Of a stretch of 64,000 nucleotides of DNA, positions 26,977 through 35,673 are shown one piece after another. The stretch's first letter is position 1; the number at the start of each line of letters is the position of its first letter. Made by a program: the position numbers and the translations under genes. The notes under the pieces are model-generated. The model was not told the origin of the DNA. It worked only from the letters and a program-made list of their open reading frames with translations, and made no database searches. Origin of the DNA: Streptomyces koelreuteriae (GTDB lineage Bacteria; Actinomycetota; Actinomycetes; Streptomycetales; Streptomycetaceae); contig NZ_CP075896.1 in assembly GCF_018604545.1 (NCBI RefSeq), positions 5,952,001 through 6,016,000 on the forward strand, written 5' to 3'.

Positions 26977-27621
26977 TCAGCAGCTCGCGAGATAGTTCGT
27001 CAGCGCGGACTTCTCGGCGGAGTCGACCGAGAGGCCGTAGTAGTACTTCACCTGCACCCAGGCGCGGACGTAGGTGCAGCGGTACGCCGTCCGGGAGGGC
27101 ATCCAGGTGGCCGGGTCCTGGTCGCCCTTGGCCTGGTTGACGTTGTCGGTGACCGCGATGAGCTGCGGGCGGGTCAGGTCGTTGGCGAAGGACTGGCGGC
27201 GGGACGTCGTCCAGGAGTCGGCGCCGGAGTCCCAGGCCTCGGCCAGCGGGATCAGGTGGTCGATGTCGACGTCGGAGGCGGCGGACCAGGTGGCGCCGTC
27301 GTAGACCGAGTACCAGCTGCCGCTGGTGGCGGCGCAGGAGGAGTTCTGCTGGACGTTGGTGCCGTCGCGCTTGAGGACGACCTCGCGGGTGTTGCAGGCG
27401 CCGGACTGGGTGATCCAGTGCGGGAAGAGGTCGCGGTCGTAGCCGGTGCGGTCCTCGGTGGCCACGGTGAGCGAGGCCAGGTAGGTGCGGGCGGTGGCCG
27501 CGCTGACGGGCGTGGGGAGGGCGGCGGAGGCGGCCGGACCGTTGATCAGTCCGGCCGCGGCTATGAGGCCGGTGAGGCCCGCGAGTATGCTGAGCCGTCG
27601 ACGCGCGTAGAACTTCGGCAT
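26977..27621 (-). CDS. secreted HNH endonuclease-family protein (DUF1524-like)
   Basis: 214 aa from ATG 27621, with GGGAG upstream. The signal peptide (ARRRLSILAGLTGLIAAAG... ending near ASA, about 33) predicts export. The nuclease core carries DVDIDHLIPLAEAWDSGA (HNH His) and NDLTRPQLIAVTDNVNQAKG with the catalytic Asn/His region, followed by WMPSRTAYRCTYVRAWVQVK. Paired Cys (ACNTREV/SSCAATS, YRCTY/LASC) suggest disulphides suited to an extracellular enzyme. The probable job is degradation of extracellular DNA or RNA. The mature protein is typical in size for this Streptomyces family. Confidence 0.85.
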   Translation of the reverse strand: MPKFYARRRLSILAGLTGLIAAAGLINGPAASAALPTPVSAATARTYLASLTVATEDRTGYDRDLFPHWITQSGACNTREVVLKRDGTNVQQNSSCAATSGSWYSVYDGATWSAASDVDIDHLIPLAEAWDSGADSWTTSRRQSFANDLTRPQLIAVTDNVNQAKGDQDPATWMPSRTAYRCTYVRAWVQVKYYYGLSVDSAEKSALTNYLASC

Positions 27622-28019
27622 ACGAACTCCCTTGTGGGGTGGGGGTGTTGGGCAGCGAGCGGGAGAATGCTCGCCGCGCCGTGTTGCGGGGAGATGTGCG
27701 TGAGGTGAGAAGGTAGTGACGAGTTCATGACATGACAAGAGTTCGAGGCGGAACTGTCGGTTCGAACACGTCGCGTACGATGGACGGCGCAGAAGGGGAG
27801 TAGCTCTTCGCCGGACCGTCGACATACTGCTCAGCTCGTCTGAGCCGGCGCCCGGAGGCGGTCCTTCTGGTCCATCCAGGGGCCCCGCCAGCGAGACCTT
27901 CGGCAAGCAGTGCACGCCCGTGCCTACCGGTACGGGTGCCGTGTGTGCTGCCGTGCCGAGGTGTGTCGCGTGAAGGTTCAGCACTCTCGGTGGGGCAGCC
28001 CCGACCGATTGAGGAACCC
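27622..28019. other. intergenic region holding a manganese riboswitch
   Basis: The 398 bp between the nuclease gene and the GDT1-type gene carry divergent promoters and, on the plus strand, the yybP-ykoY aptamer (27792-27901) followed by a hairpin (about 27912-27943). An A/T-richer patch at 27700-27730 may be promoter sequence for the nuclease gene. Confidence 0.6.
27792..27901 (+). ncRNA. yybP-ykoY manganese riboswitch
   Basis: The two hallmark sequences of this riboswitch class are present in the right order and spacing: GAAGGGGAGTAGCTC (27792-27806) and GCCAGCGAGACCTTC (27887-27901). The ends GAAGG and CCTTC pair to form P1. A hairpin with CCCGT/ACGGG arms follows at about 27912-27943 and may be the expression platform. 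The gene 118 bp downstream is a TMEM165/GDT1-type Mn/Ca exporter, a typical member of this regulon. Confidence 0.85.
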
Positions 28020-28601
28020 TTGATCAGCCTGACCGTGACGGCCGTCGTCTTCGGCGTCGTCTTCCTCGCCGAACTGCCGGACAAGACCGCCCTCGCCGGC
28101 CTCGTCCTCGGCACCCGCTACCGCGCCTCCTACGTCTTCGCCGGTGTCGCCGCCGCCTTCGCGCTGCATGTCGTGCTCGCCGTCGCGGCGGGCAGTGTGC
28201 TGACGCTGCTGCCGCAGCAGATCGTGCAGGCGCTGACCGGCGTGCTCTTCCTGGGCGGTGCGGCCGTGCTGCTGCTGCGGAAGGGCGAGGACGAGGAAGA
28301 GGTCCGCAAGCCCGAGAACCAGTCCTTCTGGAAGGTCTCGGGCGCCGGCTTCATGCTCATCCTGGTCGCCGAGTTCGGCGATCTCACCCAGATCATGACG
28401 GCGAACCTGGCCGCCCGCTACGACGATCCGCTCTCCGTCGGCCTGGGCGCGGTGCTCGCGCTGTGGGCGGTGGCCGGGATCGGCATCGTCGGCGGAAAGG
28501 CGCTGATGAAGAAGGTGCCGCTGCGGCTGATCACGCAGATCGCGGCGCTGGTGATGCTCGCGCTCGGGGTGTGGAGCCTGTGGGAGGCCGTGGCCGGGTG
28601 A
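28020..28601 (+). CDS. TMEM165/GDT1 (UPF0016) family cation exporter
   Basis: 193 aa from TTG 28020, preceded by GAGGA at a good distance. It has six hydrophobic segments in two halves, each with the family motif: FLAELPDKTALAGLVLG (ExxDKT) in the first and ILVAEFGDLTQIMTANLA (ExGDxT) in the second, separated by a charged loop (RKGEDEEEVRKPENQS). The family exports Mn2+ or exchanges Ca2+/Mn2+ for protons across the membrane. A yybP-ykoY Mn2+ riboswitch directly upstream supports Mn2+ export induced by excess Mn2+. In the first motif the usual GDK is PDK, as in many actinobacterial members. Confidence 0.9.
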   Translation: MISLTVTAVVFGVVFLAELPDKTALAGLVLGTRYRASYVFAGVAAAFALHVVLAVAAGSVLTLLPQQIVQALTGVLFLGGAAVLLLRKGEDEEEVRKPENQSFWKVSGAGFMLILVAEFGDLTQIMTANLAARYDDPLSVGLGAVLALWAVAGIGIVGGKALMKKVPLRLITQIAALVMLALGVWSLWEAVAG

Positions 28602-28897
28602 GCGGGGGCTCGGTAGGCCCGGGCTCGGTGGCTCGGGGTTCCGTGAGCCTGGGCTCGGCGGGCCGGTGTGAGCTGAACGGTCGGTGAACGTCTGGAGGGG
28701 GGGTCTGGCGCGAAGCGGGGATTGTTTTGTACCGTGGGGGAACAAAGTGGCCCTCGCCCGTTTTCCCTGACCGGCGGGCGGGGCCGCCTTGTCCCTCCGG
28801 GGTGCGGGGCGAACCCGCCGTCCGCCCCCTCCCGCGCCCGGCCCCGCGCTGGACCCGCGCCCCGAGCCTTGGGGCAGCCGATGCCTTGGAGCAGCCG

Positions 28898-29557
28898 ATG
28901 ACGGCCACCGCCGTGCTCACCGCCCGCGCCCTCCTGCTGGACATGGACGGCACCCTCGTCAACTCCGATGCCGCGGTCGAACGCGTCTGGCGGCGCTGGG
29001 CCGAGCGGCACGGGCTCGACGGGGACGAGATCATGAAGGTCGTCCACGGGCGGCAGGGCTACGCGTCGATGGCGCTGCTGCTGCCCGACCGGCCGATGGA
29101 GCAGAACTACGCCGACAACGCGCGGATGCTCGCCGAGGAGACCGCGGACACCGACGGGGTCGTGGCGATCCCCGGGGCGCCGGAGTTCCTCGCCTCGCTG
29201 CGCGGGCTGCCGCACGCGCTCGTGACCTCGGCCGATGTGCCGCTCTCGACGGCGCGGATGGCGGCGGCCGGGCTTGAGCAGCCCGAGGTGCGGGTGACGG
29301 CGGAGTCCGTCGGGGCGAGCAAGCCCGACCCCGAGGGCTTCCTGAAGGGCGCCGCCGAGCTGGGCGTGGCGCCCGCGGACTGTGTCGTGTTCGAGGACTC
29401 CGGGGCCGGGATCACGGCGGGGCGCGCGGCCGGGATGACCGTCGTGGGGGTCGGGCCCCGGGCCGCGGTCCATGAGCCGGATGTCGTGGTCGAGGACCTC
29501 ACGCGAGTACGCGTGGAGGCGGCCGGGGACGGGACGATCCGCCTGCACGTCGGGTAG
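28898..29557 (+). CDS. HAD-family phosphatase (beta-phosphoglucomutase-like)
   Basis: 219 aa from ATG 28898. HAD motifs are complete: LLLDMDGTLVNSD (I), ALVTSADV (II), ASKPDPEGF (III) and CVVFEDSGAGITAGRAAG (IV), with an alpha-helical cap (about 20-85). This is the subfamily of sugar-phosphate phosphatases and phosphoglucomutases (GpH/YfbT-like); the exact substrate cannot be read. The ~296 bp upstream hold no gene; a promoter-like TTGTTTTGTACCGT lies near 28722. Confidence 0.85.
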   Translation: MTATAVLTARALLLDMDGTLVNSDAAVERVWRRWAERHGLDGDEIMKVVHGRQGYASMALLLPDRPMEQNYADNARMLAEETADTDGVVAIPGAPEFLASLRGLPHALVTSADVPLSTARMAAAGLEQPEVRVTAESVGASKPDPEGFLKGAAELGVAPADCVVFEDSGAGITAGRAAGMTVVGVGPRAAVHEPDVVVEDLTRVRVEAAGDGTIRLHVG

Positions 29558-29576
29558 CCCACCGGGCGCCGGCAGA

Positions 29577-30116
29577 TCACCCGATGCGAATCCGAGCGGC
29601 GATGGCGCGGGCGCACTCCAGTGACTCGGTGTGGGTCGTGTCCACCTCCAGGTCGTAGCGCACGCCCTCGTGCACGCGCTGTGCCTGTGCCGCGGCCATG
29701 CCCTTGACCCGGTCTCCCCGGGCGATCTCACGGGCCGCGGCGACCGCGCTGTCACACCTGACGCCGACCCACAGCACGTCGAGGCCGGCCAGGGCCTTCT
29801 CCCAGCGCCGCTGGGACGCCGCGCCGCCGAGGAAGACGTCGTCGACGATGACCTTGGCCCCGGCGCGGGCCATGGCCGCGATGCCCTCGGTCCAGGCGGC
29901 GTCCAGGGCCCGGAAGTCCGCGCCGACGTCCACGCCGCCGTCGGGCGTGAAGGTGATGCCGCCGTCCGAGCCCTTCATCCTCGCGGGCAGAGCCTCGACG
30001 AACGAGTCGACGCCGAAGGCCGGCCAGGGGTCGGGCAGAACCTCTTGCAGGCACCGTACGAGTCCGGACTTGCCGGAGCTGGAGCCGCCGTTGAGAACGA
30101 TCACCTGTGTGGTCAC
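29577..30116 (-). CDS. chloramphenicol phosphotransferase-like (CPT) P-loop kinase
   Basis: 179 aa from GTG 30116. The P-loop GGSSSGKSGLVRCLQ (residues about 10-24) and the segments PAFGVDSFVEALP and KVIVDDVFLGG match the CPT family, whose founder phosphorylates the 3'-hydroxyl of chloramphenicol in a producing Streptomyces. The C-terminal half has WVGVRCDSAVAAAREIARGD with conserved Arg. Most genomic members have no proven resistance role, so a small-molecule kinase is the safe call. It converges with the HAD gene (19 bp between stops). Confidence 0.85.
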   Translation of the reverse strand: MTTQVIVLNGGSSSGKSGLVRCLQEVLPDPWPAFGVDSFVEALPARMKGSDGGITFTPDGGVDVGADFRALDAAWTEGIAAMARAGAKVIVDDVFLGGAASQRRWEKALAGLDVLWVGVRCDSAVAAAREIARGDRVKGMAAAQAQRVHEGVRYDLEVDTTHTESLECARAIAARIRIG

Positions 30117-30143
30117 GGCGTCACCGTACGGTGCGGGGGTCTG

Positions 30144-32786
30144 TCAGGGCTCCTGGGTTTCCGACTCCAGCTTCGTCCGGGTGTCGCGGTCGTAGACGCC
30201 GAGGTCGTCGGCCTGGATGCCGCGTGAGTACTGGTAGTTGCGGACCGCGTCCTGGAGGCGGTCGTCGAAGGTGCCGTCGGTGTCGTCGTCGTAGAGGAAC
30301 AACTGGCGCAGGCGCGACTGGAGTTCGGAGACCTCCGGGCCGCGGTCGCCGAGGCGCAGGACGGTGGGTTCGCCGTTCTGGCGGGAGTTGTCCGGCGGCT
30401 TCTTCGCGGAGCCGGACGCCGACGCGGACGTCTCGGGCGCCGAGGGGGAGGCCGTCTGGGACGGGCTCGGTGAGGCGCTCGTCTCGGACGGCGACGGGGA
30501 GGTCGACGGGCTGCTGGTGCGGGACGGGGCCGGCGGTGGTGCGGCGGGGGTCGACGGCGTGGCCGGTGTGCTCTCCGACGGCGACGGGGACGCCGCGCTG
30601 CTCGACGGGGCGTCCGGCACGCTCGCCCTGATGCCGTCCGGCAGCGCGGTGTTCCGGGAGGGCCCCTCGTAGAAGAACAGCCCGCTCGCGTATCCCGCGG
30701 CCGTCACCACGGCGACGCACGCCCCGGCCGCGGCGACGAGAGCGACCCGACGCCGCCGGGACCCGCCACCGGACTCGGACCCCACCGACTCCGACCTGCC
30801 CCGCACCCCGGCCGCCTTCCCGGCACGTCCGCCGCCGTCGAACATCCGCAGATCGGTGACACTCGGCTCGCTCCCGTCGGGAACCAGGGGTGTCGGCAGC
30901 GCGGCGGTGGCGTCCGGGGCGGGGGTGGCCGGGACGGCGGGCAGTACGGAGGTGGCGTCCGTGTCGGACGCCGGGGTGGTCGGCAGCACGGTGGTCGCAT
31001 CCGAGGCCGGGGTCACCGGCAGCACGGTGGTTGCGTCCGGGTCCACCGGCCGTAGGGGCATGGTCGTACCGGCCGGGGAGGGCGGCGGGGCGGTGCTGCC
31101 GGGGCGCGGGGCCTTGGTCGAGGACGGTTGTGAGGCTCCTCCCGCAGCGCGTGAAGTCGCGGCAGATTCCGCCGGGGGGCGTTGCTCGGCCCTGTCCGGG
31201 GCCGCCGGGTCCGTGAGCGGCTGGTACGGGGTGTCGTGAGGCGCCTGGGCGCGGGCTGCGGTGTGCGGAGGCGCGGCCGGGGTGCCGGGTGAGGGCGGTT
31301 GCGCGGTCCCTGTGGTGCGCGGGGCCTCCGCCCGGTTCGGCCGGGGGTGTCGCGGGGTGCTGTTGGTCGCCTGCGCGGGGCCTCCAGGGTGGGGGGCCTG
31401 AGTATGGGGGCGTGCGGCCGAGGCGGTGGCTCCCGTAGGGGCCGCGAAGGGCTGGTGCGGGGAGCTGTGGGGCGCCTGGGGCTGGGCTGCGTTGTGCGGG
31501 GGTGCGGCCGGGGTGCCGGGTGAGGGCAGTTGCGCGGGGCCTGCGGTGTGCGGGGCATCCGCCGGGTTCGGCCGGGGGTGTCGCGGGGTGCTGTCAGGTG
31601 CCCCCGCTGCGTGCGAGGACGTGGTCGGGACGTCAGAGGAGAGCGGCTGCGAAGCTCCCGCAGGGTCCGTGAGCGGCCGTCGCGGGGGGCCGTCGGGTAT
31701 CTGCCCGGGTCCTCCCGGGTTCGGGACCTCGGCGAGCGGGAGGACGACCGGGGTCGACGGGGGCGGTTGCGCGGCCCCTGCGGCGGGAGAGGCCTTCGCC
31801 TGGTCCGTCCGGGCGTGTCGCTCGGCTCCGTCGGGCGCCTGCGCGGCGTTCCCCGTACGCGGGGCCTGCGTGTGCCGACTGTCCGGCGAGGGCGCTTGCG
31901 CCGCTCCTGCGGTGCGTGGAGCCTCCGTGTTTGGGACCACCGAGTGGGAGTCCCCCATGCCCAGGACCCCCGGGTGGGAGGCCGCCGGGCGTGAGGTTTC
32001 CGTGCTCGGGACCCCCGGGTGGGAGGCCGCCGTGCGTGAGGTTTCCGTGCTCGGGACCCCCGGGTGGGAGGCCGCCGTGCGTGAGGTTTCCGTGCTCGGG
32101 ACCCCCGGGTGGGAGGCCGCCGTGCGTGAGGTCTCCGTGCCTGGAACCCCCGCGTGCGAGGTCCCCGGGTGCGAGGCTCCGGTGCGTGACGTTTCCGCGC
32201 CCGGAACTCCCGCGTGGGAGCCCCCCGGGCGTGAAGTCTCCGTGCTCGGGACCCCCGAGTGGGAGGCCGCCGTGCGTGAGGCCTCCGTGCCTGGAACCCC
32301 CGCGTGCGAGGTCCCCGCGCGTGAAGTCTCCGTGCTCGGGACCCCCTGGTACGGGGCCCCCGCCCGTGAAGTCTCCGCGCCCGGAACCCCCGGGTACGAG
32401 GCCCCCGCCCGTGAAGTCTCCCTGCCCGGAACCCCCGCGTGCGAAGCCCCCGCTTGCGAGCCTCCCGCACGCGAAGCCCCCGCGCCCGAACCCCCCGCAG
32501 CGTCCGTCACATGCCCCCGCAGGGCGGCGTCCTCGCGCTCGGCAGTGTCCCGTACCGGTGCGGAACGAACCTCCCGCCCCCCGGCCCCCGAAAGCCCCGC
32601 CCCGTCGTCGAGTTCGACGTACGGGCGGATCCGGAGCGGGTCGAAGTCCTCCGCTGCTGCTGCCTGGGCCGTGCGGGTGTCGTGGAGGGCCTCGGCGGCT
32701 CGGTGGGTGCAGGTGCAGGTGGGGGACTTGTCCTGCAGTCTGGGCGCGCCGCACTCCGGGCACGGGTGTCCATTAGGCGGTTCCAC
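30144..32786 (-). CDS. repeat-rich transmembrane protein with peptidoglycan-binding domain
   Basis: 880 aa from GTG 32786, preceded by GGAGG. Order: a Cys-rich zinc-ribbon-like start (HPCPECGAP ... PTCTCTHR, residues about 6-26), about 11 tandem 15-residue repeats of the type SHPGVPSTETSRTAA (residues about 110-280), and a long Pro/Ala/Thr-rich disordered region. Then come one membrane segment (about 674-700), a Ser/Thr/Pro-rich exported stalk, and a C-terminal PG_binding_1 domain (VLRLGDRGPEVSELQSRLRQ ... TRTKLESE). The protein would bridge cytoplasm and wall. Repeat number is likely to vary between strains. Confidence 0.8.
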   Translation of the reverse strand: MEPPNGHPCPECGAPRLQDKSPTCTCTHRAAEALHDTRTAQAAAAEDFDPLRIRPYVELDDGAGLSGAGGREVRSAPVRDTAEREDAALRGHVTDAAGGSGAGASRAGGSQAGASHAGVPGRETSRAGASYPGVPGAETSRAGAPYQGVPSTETSRAGTSHAGVPGTEASRTAASHSGVPSTETSRPGGSHAGVPGAETSRTGASHPGTSHAGVPGTETSRTAASHPGVPSTETSRTAASHPGVPSTETSRTAASHPGVPSTETSRPAASHPGVLGMGDSHSVVPNTEAPRTAGAAQAPSPDSRHTQAPRTGNAAQAPDGAERHARTDQAKASPAAGAAQPPPSTPVVLPLAEVPNPGGPGQIPDGPPRRPLTDPAGASQPLSSDVPTTSSHAAGAPDSTPRHPRPNPADAPHTAGPAQLPSPGTPAAPPHNAAQPQAPHSSPHQPFAAPTGATASAARPHTQAPHPGGPAQATNSTPRHPRPNRAEAPRTTGTAQPPSPGTPAAPPHTAARAQAPHDTPYQPLTDPAAPDRAEQRPPAESAATSRAAGGASQPSSTKAPRPGSTAPPPSPAGTTMPLRPVDPDATTVLPVTPASDATTVLPTTPASDTDATSVLPAVPATPAPDATAALPTPLVPDGSEPSVTDLRMFDGGGRAGKAAGVRGRSESVGSESGGGSRRRRVALVAAAGACVAVVTAAGYASGLFFYEGPSRNTALPDGIRASVPDAPSSSAASPSPSESTPATPSTPAAPPPAPSRTSSPSTSPSPSETSASPSPSQTASPSAPETSASASGSAKKPPDNSRQNGEPTVLRLGDRGPEVSELQSRLRQLFLYDDDTDGTFDDRLQDAVRNYQYSRGIQADDLGVYDRDTRTKLESETQEP
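31945..32455 (-). repeat. 45-bp tandem repeats (coding minisatellite)
   Basis: The unit is 45 bp (15 codons). Three consecutive copies around 31985-32120 are virtually identical (unit containing GTGCTCGGGACCCCCGGGTG). Flanking copies diverge, and one carries an extra 15 bp. There are about 11 units in total, and the frame is kept throughout. Confidence 0.85.
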
Positions 32787-32945
32787 GCGTTCCTCCCTCC
32801 CCTCGCGAACTCCAGAGATTATCCAGATCTTCTCCACAGTGCGGTCGAGGAGCCCCCGGAATGACGGCTTCCAAAAGGACTCGGCAGGCCATACCCCGCC
32901 ACACCGGTCACGATGGAAAATGTCACAGGACCCTCGGGAGGTCTC

Positions 32946-35024
32946 ATGGCCGGGGATGTGCACGACACGACACCGTCACCCACGCCTTCACCTGCGGAAA
33001 CGCTCGCCCCGGAACAAGTTCCCGGGAACGTGCTGGTCTCCATCGGCGCCCTGCTCCTCGGCATGCTGCTCGCCGCATTGGACCAGACCATCGTGTCGAC
33101 CGCGCTGCCCACCATCGTCAGCGACCTCGGCGGCATGGACCATCTGTCCTGGGTCGTCACCGCCTACCTCCTGGCCGCCACCGCCGCGACCCCCCTGTGG
33201 GGCAAGCTCGGCGACCAGTACGGCCGCAAGAGGCTGTTCCAGGCCGCGATCGTGATCTTTCTCATCGGCTCCGCGCTGTGCGGGGCGGCACAGGACATGA
33301 CCCAGCTCATCGCCTTCCGCGCCCTGCAAGGGCTGGGCGGGGGCGGGCTGATGGTGCTGTCGATGGCGATCGTCGGGGATCTCGTCCCGCCGAGGGAACG
33401 CGGGCGATATCAGGGCCTGTTCGGGGCCGTGTTCGGCGCGACCAGCGTGCTCGGGCCGCTGCTCGGCGGGCTGTTCACCCAGCATGTGAGCTGGCGCTGG
33501 GTGTTCTACGTCAACCTGCCCGTCGGCATCGTCGCGCTCGCCGTGATCGCGACCGTCCTGCACCTCCCGCGCCGCTCCCGACGGCATGTCATCGACTACC
33601 TCGGCACCTTCCTCATCGCGGCCGTCGCCACCTGCCTGGTGCTGGTCGCCTCCCTCGGCGGCACGACCTGGGGATGGGGGTCCGCGCAGATCATCGGGCT
33701 CGCCGTGCTGGGCGTGGTCCTCGCCCTCGCCTTCGTCGCCGTCGAGCGGCGCGCCGCCGAACCCGTGCTGCCGCTGAAGCTGTTCCGCGTCCGCACCTTC
33801 ACCCTCGCCGCCGTGATCAGTTTCGTCGTCGGCTTCGCCATGTTCGGCGCGATGACCTACCTGCCGACCTTCCTCCAGGTCGTGCAGGGCGTCAGCCCCA
33901 CCATGTCCGGTGTGCACATGCTCCCGATGGTGGTGGGTCTGCTGGTGGCCTCGACGGCCTCCGGCCAGATCGTCAGCCGTACCGGCCGCTGGAAGGTGTT
34001 CCCGATCGCCGGCACCGGCGTCACCACGCTCGGGCTGCTCCTGCTCCACCAGCTCGACGAGAACAGCTCCACCGTCCAGCTGAGCGGCTTCTTCCTCGTC
34101 TTCGGGCTGGGCCTCGGCCTGGTGATGCAGGTCCTCGTGCTCATCGTGCAGAACGCCGTCCCGTACGAGGACCTGGGCGTCGCCACCTCCGGCGCGACCT
34201 TCTTCCGCTCGATCGGCGCCTCCTTCGGCGTCGCCGTCTTCGGCACGATCTTCGCGAGCCGGCTCGGCGACCAGCTCACCGACGCCTTCCGGGGTGCGTC
34301 GCTGCCGCCCGGCGTCTCCGTGGACTCGCTGGAGGCCGACCCGCGCGGCATCGCCGCCCTGCCGTCGGGCCTGCAGTCACCGGCCCTGCACGCCTACGCC
34401 GTCTCCATCACGGACGTCTTCCTCTACGCCGCCCCGGTCGCGCTCCTCGGCTTCGTGCTGGCCTGGTTCCTCAAGGAGGACCGGCTGCGCGGCTCGGTCA
34501 CCGCGCCCGACGTCACCGAGACCCTGGCCAGCAACCCCGTCGAGCGGACCTCGTACGACGAGGTGTGCCGCGCGCTGTCGGTGCTCGGCACCCGCGCGGG
34601 GCGCCGCGAGATCTACCGGACGATCACCGACCGGGCGGGCTACGACCTCCAGCCCGCGGCGAGCTGGCTGCTGCTGCGGATCCGCAGATTCGGCGAGGTG
34701 GAGCCCGCCGTGCTGGCCGACAGCATGCCCGTGCCGCTGACCGTGATCATCGAGGCCGCCCGCCAGGTCGAGGAGCGGCGCCTCGCCGTGCGCGAGGGCC
34801 TCGGCCTGGTCCTCACCGACCGGGGGCGCGAGGTCGCCGAGCGGCTGGCCCGGGCCCGCGAGGAGTCCCTCGCCGAACTGCTCGGCGACTGGTGGGGCCC
34901 CGACCGTCCGACCGATCTGGTCCAACTCGTAAAGGAGTTGAACGGCGAACTGTGCGGGTCGCGGCGCGAGCGGCCCTACGACGACCGGCCCTACGAGGAG
35001 CGGCGGGCGGCCCCTCTGGTCTGA
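32946..35024 (+). CDS. DHA2-type MFS drug exporter fused to a MarR-like domain
   Basis: 692 aa from ATG 32946, chosen for GGGAGG upstream; ATG 32913 is in frame but has no ribosome site. Residues about 25-520 form a 14-segment MFS exporter: LDQTIVSTALPTI (motif typical of DHA2), GKLGDQYGRKRLF (motif A), and VFGATSVLGPLLGG (motif C). Residues about 535-665 look like a MarR-type winged helix (RIRRFGEVEPAVLADSM, AARQVEERRLAVREGLGLVL, LTDRGREVAERL), predicted on the cytoplasmic side. No separate regulator gene lies next to it, so the fused domain may sense substrate or bind DNA. Confidence 0.85.
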   Translation: MAGDVHDTTPSPTPSPAETLAPEQVPGNVLVSIGALLLGMLLAALDQTIVSTALPTIVSDLGGMDHLSWVVTAYLLAATAATPLWGKLGDQYGRKRLFQAAIVIFLIGSALCGAAQDMTQLIAFRALQGLGGGGLMVLSMAIVGDLVPPRERGRYQGLFGAVFGATSVLGPLLGGLFTQHVSWRWVFYVNLPVGIVALAVIATVLHLPRRSRRHVIDYLGTFLIAAVATCLVLVASLGGTTWGWGSAQIIGLAVLGVVLALAFVAVERRAAEPVLPLKLFRVRTFTLAAVISFVVGFAMFGAMTYLPTFLQVVQGVSPTMSGVHMLPMVVGLLVASTASGQIVSRTGRWKVFPIAGTGVTTLGLLLLHQLDENSSTVQLSGFFLVFGLGLGLVMQVLVLIVQNAVPYEDLGVATSGATFFRSIGASFGVAVFGTIFASRLGDQLTDAFRGASLPPGVSVDSLEADPRGIAALPSGLQSPALHAYAVSITDVFLYAAPVALLGFVLAWFLKEDRLRGSVTAPDVTETLASNPVERTSYDEVCRALSVLGTRAGRREIYRTITDRAGYDLQPAASWLLLRIRRFGEVEPAVLADSMPVPLTVIIEAARQVEERRLAVREGLGLVLTDRGREVAERLARAREESLAELLGDWWGPDRPTDLVQLVKELNGELCGSRRERPYDDRPYEERRAAPLV

Positions 35025-35033
35025 ACCGCCGGT

Positions 35034-35525
35034 TCAGACGAGGGACTTGGCGAACCAGTGTTCGGCGTACTGGTCGTCGTTGTGCGGCTCGGTCTCCGTG
35101 TAGCCGAGCTTGGCGTAGAGAGTGCGGGCCTCGACGAGGTCGCCGCGGGTGTCGAGGATCAGCCGTAGGGCGCCGAGCGCGCGGGCGGCGTCCTCGGCGG
35201 CCCGGACCAGGAGCGCGGCGCCGCCCCTGCCGCGCATCGAGGGGTGCAGGAACACCCGGGTGAGCTCGGCGGTCGTGTCGTCGTACCGCCGTACGCCCGC
35301 GGTGCCGGCCGGCTCACCGCCGTACCGGGCGACCAGCAACCGCCCGCGCGGCGGCGCGAGATCGGCGCCGGACTGCGCGGCGATCTCCCGCTCCAGTTCC
35401 TCCGGGTCGGTCCGGCGGCCCTGGTGCAGCAGGTACCAGCGGTCGCTGACCTCGGTGTAGTACGCCCGCCAGAGAGCGGCGGCGACGGGGGAGTCGTACG
35501 GCTCCGGGGCCACGGTCCAGATCAT
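35034..35525 (-). CDS. GNAT-family N-acetyltransferase
   Basis: 163 aa from ATG 35525. The acetyl-CoA-binding motif VFLHPSMRGRGGAALLVRAA (motif A, RxxGxG type) lies in the second half, preceded by the strands LLVARYGGEPAGTAGVRRYD and followed by LILDTRGDLVEARTLYAKLGY. The substrate is not known. It converges on the MFS-MarR gene, 9 bp apart. Confidence 0.85.
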   Translation of the reverse strand: MIWTVAPEPYDSPVAAALWRAYYTEVSDRWYLLHQGRRTDPEELEREIAAQSGADLAPPRGRLLVARYGGEPAGTAGVRRYDDTTAELTRVFLHPSMRGRGGAALLVRAAEDAARALGALRLILDTRGDLVEARTLYAKLGYTETEPHNDDQYAEHWFAKSLV

Positions 35526-35673
35526 GAGCGCATTCTCGGCCAGGGCCGCACCGGGCCCGCAACCGGATTTGTGTGACCGCCGTGTGCCGTTTGGGGGCGG
35601 GTTTCCGGGCTACTCGACGCGGCGAACCGGTCCGCGAGGAGGGCCGGTTGGGCCGAGAACCCGGAAGGCATCC

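Noticed and set aside
31945..32455. CRISPR array
   Set aside because: The repeats are in frame inside a protein gene, have no unique spacers and keep a strict 45-bp period; no cas genes are near.
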